DNA from: Phocaeicola oris
GTDB taxonomy: Bacteria > Bacteroidota > Bacteroidia > Bacteroidales > Bacteroidaceae
Length of the DNA stretch: 64,000 nt
Reading direction: 5' to 3'
Assembly (NCBI RefSeq): GCF_021295095.1
Contig: NZ_JAJLQX010000010.1
Coordinates: 47,000 to 110,999 of the forward strand
Part shown: positions 48,885 through 57,671 of the stretch, piece after piece
Numbering within the stretch: position 1 is the first letter of the stretch
Layout of the letters: each line of letters opens with the position of its first letter
The notes under the pieces: model-generated
What the model was told of the DNA's origin: nothing
Database searches by the model: none
The model's input: the letters and a program-made list of their open reading frames with translations, nothing else
Position numbers and translations under genes: made by a program

Positions 48885-50000
48885 ATGGAACGAAGAGCTT
48901 TTATTAAGCAGATGGCTATGGCAAGCATTGCTGCAGGGTTGCCGGGAGGAGTAGTAGCTAATCCTTTCATGCAGAAAATGACATCAAATAAAAAAGAAGA
49001 AATGATATGGGCAAACTTAGTCCATTTGGGTTTCAATATGTGGCTGGACAATTCGCATACCATATTCCCTGGGGTAACCCCCGATGTGTGTAAACAGGAT
49101 TTTCAACCAAAGAATTATCTTGAACAAAATACCTGGGCTTTGGAATATCATCCTTTCTTAACGTTTGATGAAGTAGTATGGGACAAAATACTTCTTGATA
49201 TGAAAAAGGAAGGATTCAATATGGTAATTCTTGATTTAGGGGATGCTGTCCAGTATGAAAGCCATCCGGAAATAGCAATAAAAAATGCGTGGAGCACAGA
49301 GAAATTACGAGCAGAATTAACAAAGATGAGGAAATTAGGTTTGGAGCCAATACCTAAGCTTAATTTTGCCACTGCTCATGATGCTTGGCTGGGTGAATAT
49401 TCTAGAATGATTTCTACAAAGAAATATTATGAAGTGTGTTCAGATCTTCTTTCAGAAGTAATAGAATTGTTTGATACGCCACGTTTCTTTCATATTGGTA
49501 TGGACGAAGAAGATGTTTATAATCAAAGAAACTTGGATTATTTAGTTATTCGGCAAAAAGAATTATGGTGGCAGGATCTTTATTTTTATATTGATCAATT
49601 GGAAAAAAAGAATGTACGTGCATGGGTATGGTCAGATTATGCTTGGGCTAATTCGGAAATGTTTTATAAAAAGATGCCAACATCTGTATTGCAAAGTAAT
49701 TGGTATTATGACGCAGAATTCGATTTGGATAAAATAGAGGAATCAAGAAAGATTATGCTCGAAACTTATTATGAATTGGAAAAGCACGGATATGATCAGG
49801 TTCCTACGGGTAGTAACTGGACTGTTGATACAAATATGGAAGACACAGTGAAATATTGTAAAGAAAGAATTAATCCTTTACGCTTAAAGGGCTTTATGAT
49901 GGCTTCTTGGAGGGTTACCTTAGATCAATGCCTTGGAAAGCATGAAGATGCGATTAAACAATTAGGACAAGCTAAAAAGGACTTTTATAAAGAAATATAA
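48885..50000 (+). CDS. Tat-exported protein of unknown function, probable TIM-barrel glycosidase-like
   Basis: A 371-residue protein that I cannot assign to a named family. The N-terminus has a twin-arginine signal (MERRAFIKQMAMAS) with a hydrophobic stretch to about 25. The body alternates helices and strands like a TIM barrel. HIGMDEEDVYNQ (about 205-216) resembles the Asp-Glu catalytic pair of GH20 hexosaminidases, and aromatic-rich RAWVWSDYAW and FMMASWRVTL could line a sugar pocket. It lacks the usual GH20 accessory domain. Its stop directly abuts the DoxX start codon. Function is therefore inferred only from motif and context. Confidence 0.6.
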   Translation: MERRAFIKQMAMASIAAGLPGGVVANPFMQKMTSNKKEEMIWANLVHLGFNMWLDNSHTIFPGVTPDVCKQDFQPKNYLEQNTWALEYHPFLTFDEVVWDKILLDMKKEGFNMVILDLGDAVQYESHPEIAIKNAWSTEKLRAELTKMRKLGLEPIPKLNFATAHDAWLGEYSRMISTKKYYEVCSDLLSEVIELFDTPRFFHIGMDEEDVYNQRNLDYLVIRQKELWWQDLYFYIDQLEKKNVRAWVWSDYAWANSEMFYKKMPTSVLQSNWYYDAEFDLDKIEESRKIMLETYYELEKHGYDQVPTGSNWTVDTNMEDTVKYCKERINPLRLKGFMMASWRVTLDQCLGKHEDAIKQLGQAKKDFYKEI

Positions 50001-50489
50001 ATGATTAAATATAATCGACTACAAATGTTTTTTTTAGTGTTACTCCGTTTACTTATAGGGTGGCATATTTTTTACGAGGGAATGGTTAAGTTGTTAGACC
50101 CACAATGGTCTTCACTCGGTTTTTTGAGGCAATCCAATGGACCGTTATCTGGTTTCGCCCAATGGATCATTTCGAATTCTTCTGTATTGTCGATCACTGA
50201 TTTTCTAAATATTTGGGGATTGATTTGCATTGGTTTGGGATTGCTTACAGGATTATTCGCTCAAGTAGCTTCCATTGCAGGTTCTTTGTTGATTTTTATT
50301 TATTATTTGAATTATATACCTTTTATTGATACTCCAACAATACTAAGCGATGGAAGTTACCTATTAGTTAACAAAACATTGATTGAAGCTGTTACTTTAG
50401 GTGTATTGGCGTTATTTCCAACGAGCCGAATCTATGGGTTAGATCGTTTTCTTTATAAAAATAAAAATCTGAATGATGGAAACAAATAA
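50001..50489 (+). CDS. DoxX-family membrane protein
   Basis: A 162-residue inner-membrane protein with four hydrophobic helices (about 9-27, 60-80, 82-102 and 125-142). The early GWHIFYEGMVKLLDP and later GLGLLTGLFAQVASIAGSLL are typical of DoxX/DoxD proteins, some of which are quinone-linked. The start codon follows the previous stop directly, and its end overlaps the next gene by 17 bp. Tight coupling to two Tat-exported proteins suggests a joint role in the envelope, possibly electron transfer to quinone. That role is inference. Confidence 0.82.
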   Translation: MIKYNRLQMFFLVLLRLLIGWHIFYEGMVKLLDPQWSSLGFLRQSNGPLSGFAQWIISNSSVLSITDFLNIWGLICIGLGLLTGLFAQVASIAGSLLIFIYYLNYIPFIDTPTILSDGSYLLVNKTLIEAVTLGVLALFPTSRIYGLDRFLYKNKNLNDGNK

Positions 50490-52062
50490 TGATAAAAAGA
50501 TACATACGGAAAAAGACGAGCAGGAAAAGATAAATCCCGGGCGTCGGAATATTTTGAAGGCAATGGTAGGTTTTCCTGTCGCAGGCTTGCTGGGTTTTGG
50601 TATCCTGAAGAAAAAAGATTATGATGCAGAGCGTAAACAGATAATGTTGAAAGAATTGGAAATGGATTCGTTCGAGTATCCGGAATCAGATTATGGACAG
50701 TTGAAGTATCCCGGAGATTTAATCCGAATCGGATTCATTGGATTCGGTAGTCGGGCAAAATCTTTAGCTAATGCTCTTGGTTTTATGCATCCTACGGATA
50801 TAGAAACTCGAAAAAAGAATAACTCATTAAAAAACTGGCAACAACAAGAATGGATGAATGTCGCCATTACCGGTATTTGTGATGTTTTTGATCTTCATGC
50901 CGAAGAAGGTATGGCAACAGCAAGCAGTAGTCTGCATCCGGGGAAAACACCGACATTAGGAGTGAAACGATATAGAACTTATGAAGATATGCTTGCCGAT
51001 CCGGAAATAGATGCGGTTGTTATTGCTACTCCTGATCATCATCATGCACGTATGGCAATTAATGCTATTCGTGCAGGAAAACATATTTATTGTGAAAAAT
51101 CACCGGCGATACGTGAAGAGGAACTTTTCGAACTGTATGATACAGTAAAAAACAGTGAAAAAGTTTATCAGCTTGGGCATCAGATTACTCAGAGTGTCGT
51201 ATTTCAACAGGCAAAAGAAATTATTCGGAAAAAGATATTAGGAAAAATTACATTAATTGAAACAACGACTAACCGAAATACGGCTGATGGCGCATGGATT
51301 CGACATTTGGATTCAGAAGGGAATTTAAGGCCGGGAGATGAAAAAACAATAGATTGGATACAATGGTTAGGAAATACCCCTTATGTGCCTTTTAGTATCG
51401 AACGTTACTATAATTGGACCCAATGGTTTGAGTACGATATGGGAATGATTGGACAACTGTTTACACATGAATTTGATGCTGTTAATCAACTTCTACACAT
51501 TGGAATTCCTAAATCGGTTACTTCTTCCGGAGGAATTTATTACTGGAAAGATGGTCGTGAGATTCCGGATGTATTGCATTGTATATTTGAATATCCGGAA
51601 CGGGAATTAACCCTTTTATATAGTGGAGATTTGGCTTCGAGTCGTAGTAGAGGAAGAATATTCTTCGGCAATGAAGCATCCTTAGAATTAGGTAGTAATG
51701 CAATTATTACTGCCGATCAAAATTCTTCACGATATGCTCAAAGTATTCGTTCCGGGGTAATCGATTCCTCTTCTCCAATGATGTCTTTCAATCCAAATGC
51801 AGGGCAGATTGATGCCGTGACTTCCGCATCCGAAAAGTATTATGCATCTCGTGGACTTACTACAACATCTATTAATGGGAAGCAAGTGGATGTTACTCAT
51901 TTGCACATGCGGGAATGGCTCCAATGTATTCGAAATGGAGGGACGCCAAGCGCCAATATCGAAATGGCTTTTCAAGAAGGTATTACATGTATTATGGCTA
52001 ATCGTTCTTATTTAGAGAAAAGAGCAGTCTTTTGGGATGAGACTGCAAGAAAAATAATATAG
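50473..52062 (+). CDS. Tat-exported Gfo/Idh/MocA-family oxidoreductase
   Basis: A 529-residue protein. A twin-arginine motif (GRRNILKAMVG at about 23) and hydrophobic segment indicate export or membrane anchoring. The Rossmann fold starts at about 77 (IRIGFIGFGSRAK), followed by VVIATPDHHHARMAINAIRAGKHIYCEKSPAI. The usual EKP lysine is kept (EKS here), so NAD(P)-dependent redox chemistry is plausible. A long insertion between the first strand and the cofactor helix (about 95-140) is atypical. It overlaps doxX by 17 bp and is the last gene of the plus-strand operon. The substrate is unknown; a sugar or glycoside is likely from context. Confidence 0.87.
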   Translation: MMETNNDKKIHTEKDEQEKINPGRRNILKAMVGFPVAGLLGFGILKKKDYDAERKQIMLKELEMDSFEYPESDYGQLKYPGDLIRIGFIGFGSRAKSLANALGFMHPTDIETRKKNNSLKNWQQQEWMNVAITGICDVFDLHAEEGMATASSSLHPGKTPTLGVKRYRTYEDMLADPEIDAVVIATPDHHHARMAINAIRAGKHIYCEKSPAIREEELFELYDTVKNSEKVYQLGHQITQSVVFQQAKEIIRKKILGKITLIETTTNRNTADGAWIRHLDSEGNLRPGDEKTIDWIQWLGNTPYVPFSIERYYNWTQWFEYDMGMIGQLFTHEFDAVNQLLHIGIPKSVTSSGGIYYWKDGREIPDVLHCIFEYPERELTLLYSGDLASSRSRGRIFFGNEASLELGSNAIITADQNSSRYAQSIRSGVIDSSSPMMSFNPNAGQIDAVTSASEKYYASRGLTTTSINGKQVDVTHLHMREWLQCIRNGGTPSANIEMAFQEGITCIMANRSYLEKRAVFWDETARKII

Positions 52063-52395
52063 AGCGATACTACTGTCCCGTTAAATTGGACAAATAGGTC
52101 TTTTAAATTATTGGAATATAGTTTTTACGCACTTTTTGGGGAGCCAACGGACTTAAATTCGTACCTTTACAGCTAAAATTAAATACCTCTGTTCGGGAAT
52201 GTAGTCTTTTCTAATTTTTGATTAAGCAAAAAATTTTACTGTGGAGCAATTATTCAATAACTTTGATAAATACGTATGAATTTAATAAACTGTCGGCTTG
52301 CCTTTTTATATGTTTATTCGTTTATAAAAGAAACTACCTTGATTCAGTATATAGCGTAATGTTATTCTGCGAGATAGAAATCACATCTGACATTT
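52063..52395. other. Convergent gap with possible insertion-sequence end remnant
   Basis: This 333-bp gap between converging genes has no credible gene. It begins with ACTGTCCCGTTAAATTGGAC (52069-52088), which looks like an insertion-sequence terminus, and includes a TACCTTTA box near 52162. No matching inverted end was found in the window. No terminator hairpin was seen either. Confidence 0.25.
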
Positions 52396-53859
52396 TTATT
52401 CTTGTACTTTTTTTAGGGTTTTTACTATCGTTGTTCCTCCTTTTTCCAGTGAAGTATCATGTGGAATATTTGTTTTCCATGCTCCGTTGGTGAAGTCTGG
52501 AATATTGATAGGAGCAGAATGATTGGCAACAGACCATTCACTTAGCGGAGCAATTACGCTCCATGTAGCGGCATCATATACGTCCATATCCATTGGTAAG
52601 CCATTTCTTAAACAATCGATTAAACGCCAGTCCATTAATAGATCCATGCCTCCATGTCCTCCAATCTCTTTGGCTATCATCTGCATCCTTTGTGTAATTG
52701 GCGGATTATATTGTGCTTCTATCTCTTTCATTTTTTCTTCTGAAAAGCATTTTTCGTAATTATCGGCAGTTGATAAACGGTAAGGTAATGGATATTTTTG
52801 TGCGAATCCTTTGGTTCCACTAATTAAATATGAGCGTGAATAGGGACGTGGTGTTGTTACGTCGTGTTGAAGCATAATAGTTTGTCCTGAAATTGTTTTA
52901 AGAATGGAAGTATTCATATTTCCACGAAAAGTTTTATTTTCAAATTGCTTGAAATAATTTTCTTTCTGCGCAAGCTCTTTAGCATAAGTATTCATTTGGA
53001 AATCATCAGTTGACATCGAGACCATATAATCTAAACGATTTCCCCGATTAATATTCACGACTTGTGCTATCGGCCCTAATCCATGTGTTGGATATAGATT
53101 TCCATTACGGGACATGTTTTCTTTTAATCGCCAACTTCTTCCGGGTTTTCCTCTGAAGAATAAATCTTTACCAATTTCATGGATATAAGCACCTTCACAA
53201 TGCACAATATCTCCGAAAAAACCATTTCGTGCTAAATTCAATGTTAGCAATTCGAAAAAATCATAGCAACAATTCTCTAACATTACACAGTGTTTCTTAG
53301 TCTTTTCAGAAGTCTCTACTAATCTCCAACAATCCTCAATAGTTGTAGCTGCGGGAACTTCTAAAGCAACATGTTTATCATGTTCCATTGAATAAATTCC
53401 AATTGGAGCATGTAAATCCCAAGGGGTTGCCACATAAATAAGGTCTATATCTTCGCGTTTACACACTTCCATCCAAGAATCTTCTTTGCCTGCGTAGATA
53501 ATAGCGGGATGTTCTTCGTTTTGAATCCTTTTTTTTGCTTTCTCTGCATGTTCCTTTAATTCGTCGCAAATTGCCATGATCTTGACTCCATCAATATGGC
53601 TGATTCTTTCTACGGCTTCTCCACCTCTTGAACCGACTCCGATAAAGCCTATACGTACGACGTCTATCTTAGGGGCTGCATAGCCACACATATTAAATAG
53701 TTGTGCATGCTTTTTATATGTCTCTTTATATATTTTATCTAACATTTTAGAAAACATTTTGTCTTTTGTGTTTTCTTGTCCCATAAAATAACTTGGCACT
53801 ATTGTACAAAGTCCGGTAATACCGGTTATTCTGAGGAAGTTTCTTCTATTAATTTGCAT
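52396..53859 (-). CDS. GH109-like Gfo/Idh/MocA-fold protein, Tat-exported
   Basis: A 487-residue protein starting at ATG 53859 (MQINRRNFLRITGITG), which gives a twin-arginine signal. The longer frame from 54003 would add 48 residues overlapping the MFS gene end. The Rossmann domain begins at about 70 (VRIGFIGVGSRGGEAVERI). The usual EKP is replaced by HVALEVPAATTIED. With MLENCCYD, RNGNLYPTHGLGP and HDVTTPRPYSR this matches GH109 alpha-N-acetylgalactosaminidases, which cleave glycosides by a transient NAD+-dependent oxidation. GH109 substrates include GalNAc-capped host glycans, though specificity varies. It is the last gene of a minus-strand group of three. Confidence 0.8.
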   Translation of the reverse strand: MQINRRNFLRITGITGLCTIVPSYFMGQENTKDKMFSKMLDKIYKETYKKHAQLFNMCGYAAPKIDVVRIGFIGVGSRGGEAVERISHIDGVKIMAICDELKEHAEKAKKRIQNEEHPAIIYAGKEDSWMEVCKREDIDLIYVATPWDLHAPIGIYSMEHDKHVALEVPAATTIEDCWRLVETSEKTKKHCVMLENCCYDFFELLTLNLARNGFFGDIVHCEGAYIHEIGKDLFFRGKPGRSWRLKENMSRNGNLYPTHGLGPIAQVVNINRGNRLDYMVSMSTDDFQMNTYAKELAQKENYFKQFENKTFRGNMNTSILKTISGQTIMLQHDVTTPRPYSRSYLISGTKGFAQKYPLPYRLSTADNYEKCFSEEKMKEIEAQYNPPITQRMQMIAKEIGGHGGMDLLMDWRLIDCLRNGLPMDMDVYDAATWSVIAPLSEWSVANHSAPINIPDFTNGAWKTNIPHDTSLEKGGTTIVKTLKKVQE

Positions 53860-53926
53860 ATTTTGAGATGTTATTTGATAGAAATTGGCAAGTGGATTTA
53901 TTATTTTACCAATAATCGAAGTATTT

Positions 53927-55276
53927 CTACAATATCTTTTTCTTGTTAAGTTTTCCAATACCTTTAAAAGACCATGATTGAACCTTATGTCCATACAAAG
54001 CAAAGAATATCAGGTAAAGATAACAAGGTATCAGCAATCCATAGGCCTTTTGCAAGCCTATCAAATCGGCAAAGTATCCATACAATACGGGCATGATGGC
54101 ATTCCCACATAATCCCATTACTAATAAAGTGGAACCGAGTTTGGTGAATTTTCCCAATCCGTGGATAGACAGAGGCCATATTCCAGCGTAGACTAATGCG
54201 TTTGGTAAGCCTAAAGAACATAAGAACCAAATGGAAAGATTTGCCGTATGTCCTAAGAATGTTACATTTTGATTTGCGAATATCACGCCGAAAGATAGAA
54301 ACAATCCTATAATACAACAAATTTGTAACATTCTTGTCTGTGATAAATATTTCGGTATCAAAAAGATTCCTATCAGATAACCTATAATGGTAAAGCTCAT
54401 AGTATAGGAAGGAAAGACTTTTGCTTCGAGCAAGTCAATGCCCATTGAACCGGCATAGCTGATAATTGTATCAATGGCAACGATTTGAGTTCCGACATGT
54501 ACGAATATGGCAATAGCTCCTAAAATTAAATATGGGAATTGGAAAATAGATGTCCTTTGAATATCAATAGTCTCCTCCTTGTTATTTTCAATCGGATCAA
54601 TTTCAGGGAGGACAGAATAACGGATAAAAATACCAAAGGACAATAAGATTACGGCTAAAACCGAGTATGGAAATATAACACGCTCTATCAGATCATCCAG
54701 CATCGCGTTCTTTGAAGCTTCATCTAACATTCCGGAATCAAGCAAAGCGAATATATCTCCATCAGTTTCTTTTAGAATAACAGCGGCAAAAATCAGAGGC
54801 GCAAGTATTCCCGCTAATTTATTACATATTCCCATAAAGCTGATCCGCTTGGCTGCGCTTTCTATCGGACCTAAAATGGTTATATAGGGATTCGCCGCCG
54901 ATTGCAACATTGTCAATCCCCCACCGATTACAAATAATCCCGAAAGGAACAGTCCGTATGCACGAGTGAGTGCCGCAGGAATAAAAAGAGAGGCTCCGAC
55001 AGACATGGCAATGAAACCATACATTATGCTTCGTTTATATCCGATTTTTTGAATGATAAAACCAGAAGGTATTGATAAACAGAGATAAGCAATATAAAAA
55101 GCGAAAGCGACAAAATAAGATTGGAAATGAGTCAATTCACATGCAATTTTAAAATAAGGGATTAAGATTGAATTCACCCAAGAGACCAATCCGAAGATAA
55201 AAAACATAACCCCCACTATTACAATTGCTATAGTTATATCTTGTTTGCTTAACCGGCTATCTTCAAGTTGCTTCAT
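53927..55276 (-). CDS. FucP-type sugar MFS transporter
   Basis: A 449-residue inner-membrane symporter with 12 hydrophobic helices. The motifs GIGNKxAG-like FMGICNKLAGILAP and ILGPIESAAKRIS identify the FucP/GluP branch, which takes up monosaccharides with protons. A hydrophilic linker (about 215-240, LPEIDPIENNKEETID) divides the halves. It sits between two Tat-exported oxidoreductase-fold genes and probably imports the sugar they release. Gaps are 67 bp downstream and 35 bp upstream. Confidence 0.9.
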   Translation of the reverse strand: MKQLEDSRLSKQDITIAIVIVGVMFFIFGLVSWVNSILIPYFKIACELTHFQSYFVAFAFYIAYLCLSIPSGFIIQKIGYKRSIMYGFIAMSVGASLFIPAALTRAYGLFLSGLFVIGGGLTMLQSAANPYITILGPIESAAKRISFMGICNKLAGILAPLIFAAVILKETDGDIFALLDSGMLDEASKNAMLDDLIERVIFPYSVLAVILLSFGIFIRYSVLPEIDPIENNKEETIDIQRTSIFQFPYLILGAIAIFVHVGTQIVAIDTIISYAGSMGIDLLEAKVFPSYTMSFTIIGYLIGIFLIPKYLSQTRMLQICCIIGLFLSFGVIFANQNVTFLGHTANLSIWFLCSLGLPNALVYAGIWPLSIHGLGKFTKLGSTLLVMGLCGNAIMPVLYGYFADLIGLQKAYGLLIPCYLYLIFFALYGHKVQSWSFKGIGKLNKKKIL

Positions 55277-55311
55277 GTATCCTGTAGAATTAATTATTGA
55301 TGGACTACAAA

Positions 55312-56652
55312 TTACAGTTTCATTTCAAAAGTGGGCTGATATTCACGGGTCCAGTACTTATCAGCCTCTTCGTCATGGAGAATATGACCATTCAAAGGAT
55401 CTATATCCAAGGTATGCCCAACACGTGTTGAAATATTCCCCAATTGCATCAATAAAGAGCTTAAATGTCCTATATTCACATCGGCATGTAATTTTGTCCC
55501 TTTTCTGATGGCGTCAAAGAAATTATTGATATGGATAGCGTCTAATGTTTCGGCCGGATTCATCAAATTGCGAGGATCAATGGCTATCTGACTATATTGC
55601 TCTTTAATAATTTTATTATCCATATCAAAAACAGAGTAACCATTGGTACCTGTGATCAATAAACTACCTTTATCTCCGTAAAACATAACACCGACACTAT
55701 TTCCTTCGACAGTTTTACTATTACAGCTGCGCCCTTCGTATGTTAAAGATTTCTTACCATTATAGTCAAAGTTAATGACTTGCGTATCGGGAGTCTCCCA
55801 ATCATCATTACCATAATATCGTCCACCGATAGCATTAACTTTCGTTGGGAAATCCAGTCCCATTCCCCAACAAAGAAGGTCAATCATATGAGTACCATTA
55901 TTCAAGGCTTCACCTGTTCCCCAATGCCAGAACCAATGCCAATTATAATGAACAATATTATCTTTATACGGACGGCGAGGTGCCGGTCCCTGCCAAAGAT
56001 CCCAATCCAACCAATCCGGTACTTTCGTTTCTTTTCCTATGCCAATGGAAGGACGGTTATTCGTATACCACGCTTTACCGAAGTATACATTTCCGATAAT
56101 TCCATCTTGAACCGACCGGATGCCTTCTATTACATTGGGCCATGAACGCCTTTGTGTACCAATTTGATAGACTCTGTTATATTTTTTGACGGCTTCTATC
56201 AATATTTCCCCCTCGGAAGGGCAATAACTGGCAGGCTTCTCTGAGTAAACTTCCTTTCCGGCCTGCATAGCCATCAATGAAGCAAGTGCGTGCCAATGGT
56301 CGGGAGTGGCAACGATTACAGCATCAACATCCTTTGAGTCTAAAGCTTTTCTAAAGTCGGTAACCTCAATGGGACGGCTCCCTTGAACTTTCTCAACGGC
56401 AGCTGCACATCGTGCAGCTGCCCGTTTATCAACATCACATACATACGTGATGACACATCCTTTTTGTTTGACAAAATTAGTGGCAAGCGCGGCACCTCGA
56501 GAATGAACTCCTATAGCAGCAATTTTAATCTTATCATTTGAGCCTATAATGTGAGAGTAACTTTTTGCGTTTAGATTGGTAAAGGTGTTTCCCAACGATA
56601 GAACTGTTGTTCCTAAAAATGCTTTCTTTAAAAAATCACGTCTTGTTGTCAT
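55312..56652 (-). CDS. Tat-exported Gfo/Idh/MocA-family oxidoreductase
   Basis: A 446-residue protein with a clear twin-arginine signal (MTTRRDFLKKAFLGTT). The Rossmann domain starts at about 43 (KIAAIGVHSRGAALA). The canonical EKP motif is intact in EVYSEKPASYCPSE. Substrate-side motifs WHWFWHWGTGEALNNGTHMIDLL and WQGPAPRRPY are typical of the large exported branch of this family in Bacteroidota. It should oxidise or reduce a sugar hydroxyl with bound NAD(P). It is the first gene of the minus-strand group and is preceded by repeat copy E. Confidence 0.9.
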   Translation of the reverse strand: MTTRRDFLKKAFLGTTVLSLGNTFTNLNAKSYSHIIGSNDKIKIAAIGVHSRGAALATNFVKQKGCVITYVCDVDKRAAARCAAAVEKVQGSRPIEVTDFRKALDSKDVDAVIVATPDHWHALASLMAMQAGKEVYSEKPASYCPSEGEILIEAVKKYNRVYQIGTQRRSWPNVIEGIRSVQDGIIGNVYFGKAWYTNNRPSIGIGKETKVPDWLDWDLWQGPAPRRPYKDNIVHYNWHWFWHWGTGEALNNGTHMIDLLCWGMGLDFPTKVNAIGGRYYGNDDWETPDTQVINFDYNGKKSLTYEGRSCNSKTVEGNSVGVMFYGDKGSLLITGTNGYSVFDMDNKIIKEQYSQIAIDPRNLMNPAETLDAIHINNFFDAIRKGTKLHADVNIGHLSSLLMQLGNISTRVGHTLDIDPLNGHILHDEEADKYWTREYQPTFEMKL

Positions 56653-56794
56653 ATTATATTGTTCTAATTAGAATTAAGCAGTTGAGCAAAGATAGTTTTA
56701 TTCTTATTTTTCATTTGCTAAAATGACGCTTTAAAGTTCTCAAAAAACGTCAAACTCCTATTTGACTTGTAAGAATCTTAATCAGAAAGTTCTC

Positions 56795-57013
56795 TTTCTA
56801 AAACCATACTGATGAATCATGGGAGTGAATCGTATGAATCATACAACCATACGGATGATTCATTTGTTTCACAGGAGTGAAACACTTGTCTCACAATAGT
56901 GAAACGCTTGTCTCACAGGAGTGAAACGAAAAAATCTTCTGATGAATACGGTAACTTATGAGGTTCTCTTTCTTTGTTTCTGCGTATCACTTTCCATGTT
57001 CCTACGTATCGTT
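56795..57013 (-). repeat. Dispersed 22-bp-array element, copy E (inverted)
   Basis: Three 22-bp units at 56864-56929 (TTGTTTCACAGGAGTGAAACAC type) follow a palindromic CATACGGATGATTC segment. The downstream flank is GAAAAAATCTTCTGATGAATACGGTAACTTATGAGGTTCTC, nearly identical to copy D. It ends with CATGTTCCTACGTATCG, the complement of the start of copy B. The right-flank half seen in copies B-D (TTTTTGTCAGG, CTGTTATTTC) is missing, so this copy is truncated. The rest of the 500-bp gap holds only the RRM-gene terminator. Confidence 0.82.
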
Positions 57014-57103
57014 TCGCTGTTTTAAAAAAGAATCTACAACATTTGTTTAATTAAAGGAAGAAATTATATGTTATAGCGTTTTTTGTCACAATAATAAAAA
57101 TAA

Positions 57104-57129
57104 AAAGCCCCGAATTTCTTCGGAGCTTT
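57104..57129 (-). terminator. Terminator of the RRM gene
   Basis: AAAGCCCCGAA (57104-57114) pairs with TTCGGAGCTTT (57119-57129) with one mismatch. On the minus strand it is followed by a T-rich run, just after the RRM stop. Confidence 0.8.
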
Positions 57130-57152
57130 AGTAAGTTTATCAGTAGTAATAA

Positions 57153-57401
57153 TTATGCTTTCTTTGGTAAGGCTTCTTTAATAACCAACTGACGACCTTT
57201 GAATTCTGTGCCGTTAAGTTCAGCTATCGCTTTAGCTGCAGCTTCAGCATCTTCCATTTCAACGAAACCAAATCCTTTTGAACGGCCAGTCTCACGATCT
57301 TTGACAACCTTGGCAGAAGTAACTGAGCCATAAGCACTTAATAACTCTTCCAAATCGTCTTCCTTAACTCTGTAGTTAAGGTTTCCTAAATACATGTTCA
57401 T
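57153..57401 (-). CDS. Small RRM-type RNA-binding protein
   Basis: An 82-residue protein that is a single RNA-recognition motif. RNP2 is MYLGNL (3-8) and RNP1 is KGFGFVEM (about 42-49). Such stand-alone RRM proteins are common in Bacteroidota and are thought to act as RNA chaperones. The probable promoter (57472-57502 complement) leaves a leader of about 65 nt rich in AT, a feature also of cold-shock mRNAs. It is monocistronic. Confidence 0.93.
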   Translation of the reverse strand: MNMYLGNLNYRVKEDDLEELLSAYGSVTSAKVVKDRETGRSKGFGFVEMEDAEAAAKAIAELNGTEFKGRQLVIKEALPKKA

Positions 57402-57471
57402 AAAAAATAAAAATAAAAATAAATAATAAAGTTGTTTGTGGATAAGGACATTTTTGTCATCTTAACCGGAA

Positions 57472-57502
57472 CAAAGGAACACATAAATTTTTGATTCGCA
57501 AG
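57472..57502 (-). promoter_or_regulatory. Probable promoter of the RRM gene
   Basis: On the minus strand CTTG (complement of 57499-57502), a 19-nt spacer and TTCCTTTG (complement of 57472-57479) fit the Bacteroidota consensus with one mismatch in each box. Confidence 0.55.
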
Positions 57503-57593
57503 TGAAAAATGAATTTATTTTTTCTTTTTTAAACTAAATCATAGCCAACATAAAATAGATTAGCGAATTATAAACATATTTTTTTATTGAGTA

Positions 57594-57625
57594 TTTGGTA
57601 GTTGAGAGATTAAACACTAATTTTG
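57594..57625 (+). promoter_or_regulatory. Promoter of tig
   Basis: TTTG at 57594-57597, exactly 20 nt, then TAATTTTG at 57618-57625: a full consensus match about 47 bp before the trigger factor start. Confidence 0.8.
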
Positions 57626-57671
57626 CAACCCAAATAGTTTTGAATAAGAAAATAATATAAATAGTAAAGGG

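Noticed and set aside
52218-52493. Plus-strand 91-residue hydrophobic frame in the convergent gap
   Set aside because: It extends 98 bp into the GH109-like gene, starts with a weak start region, and resembles random AT-rich hydrophobic translation.
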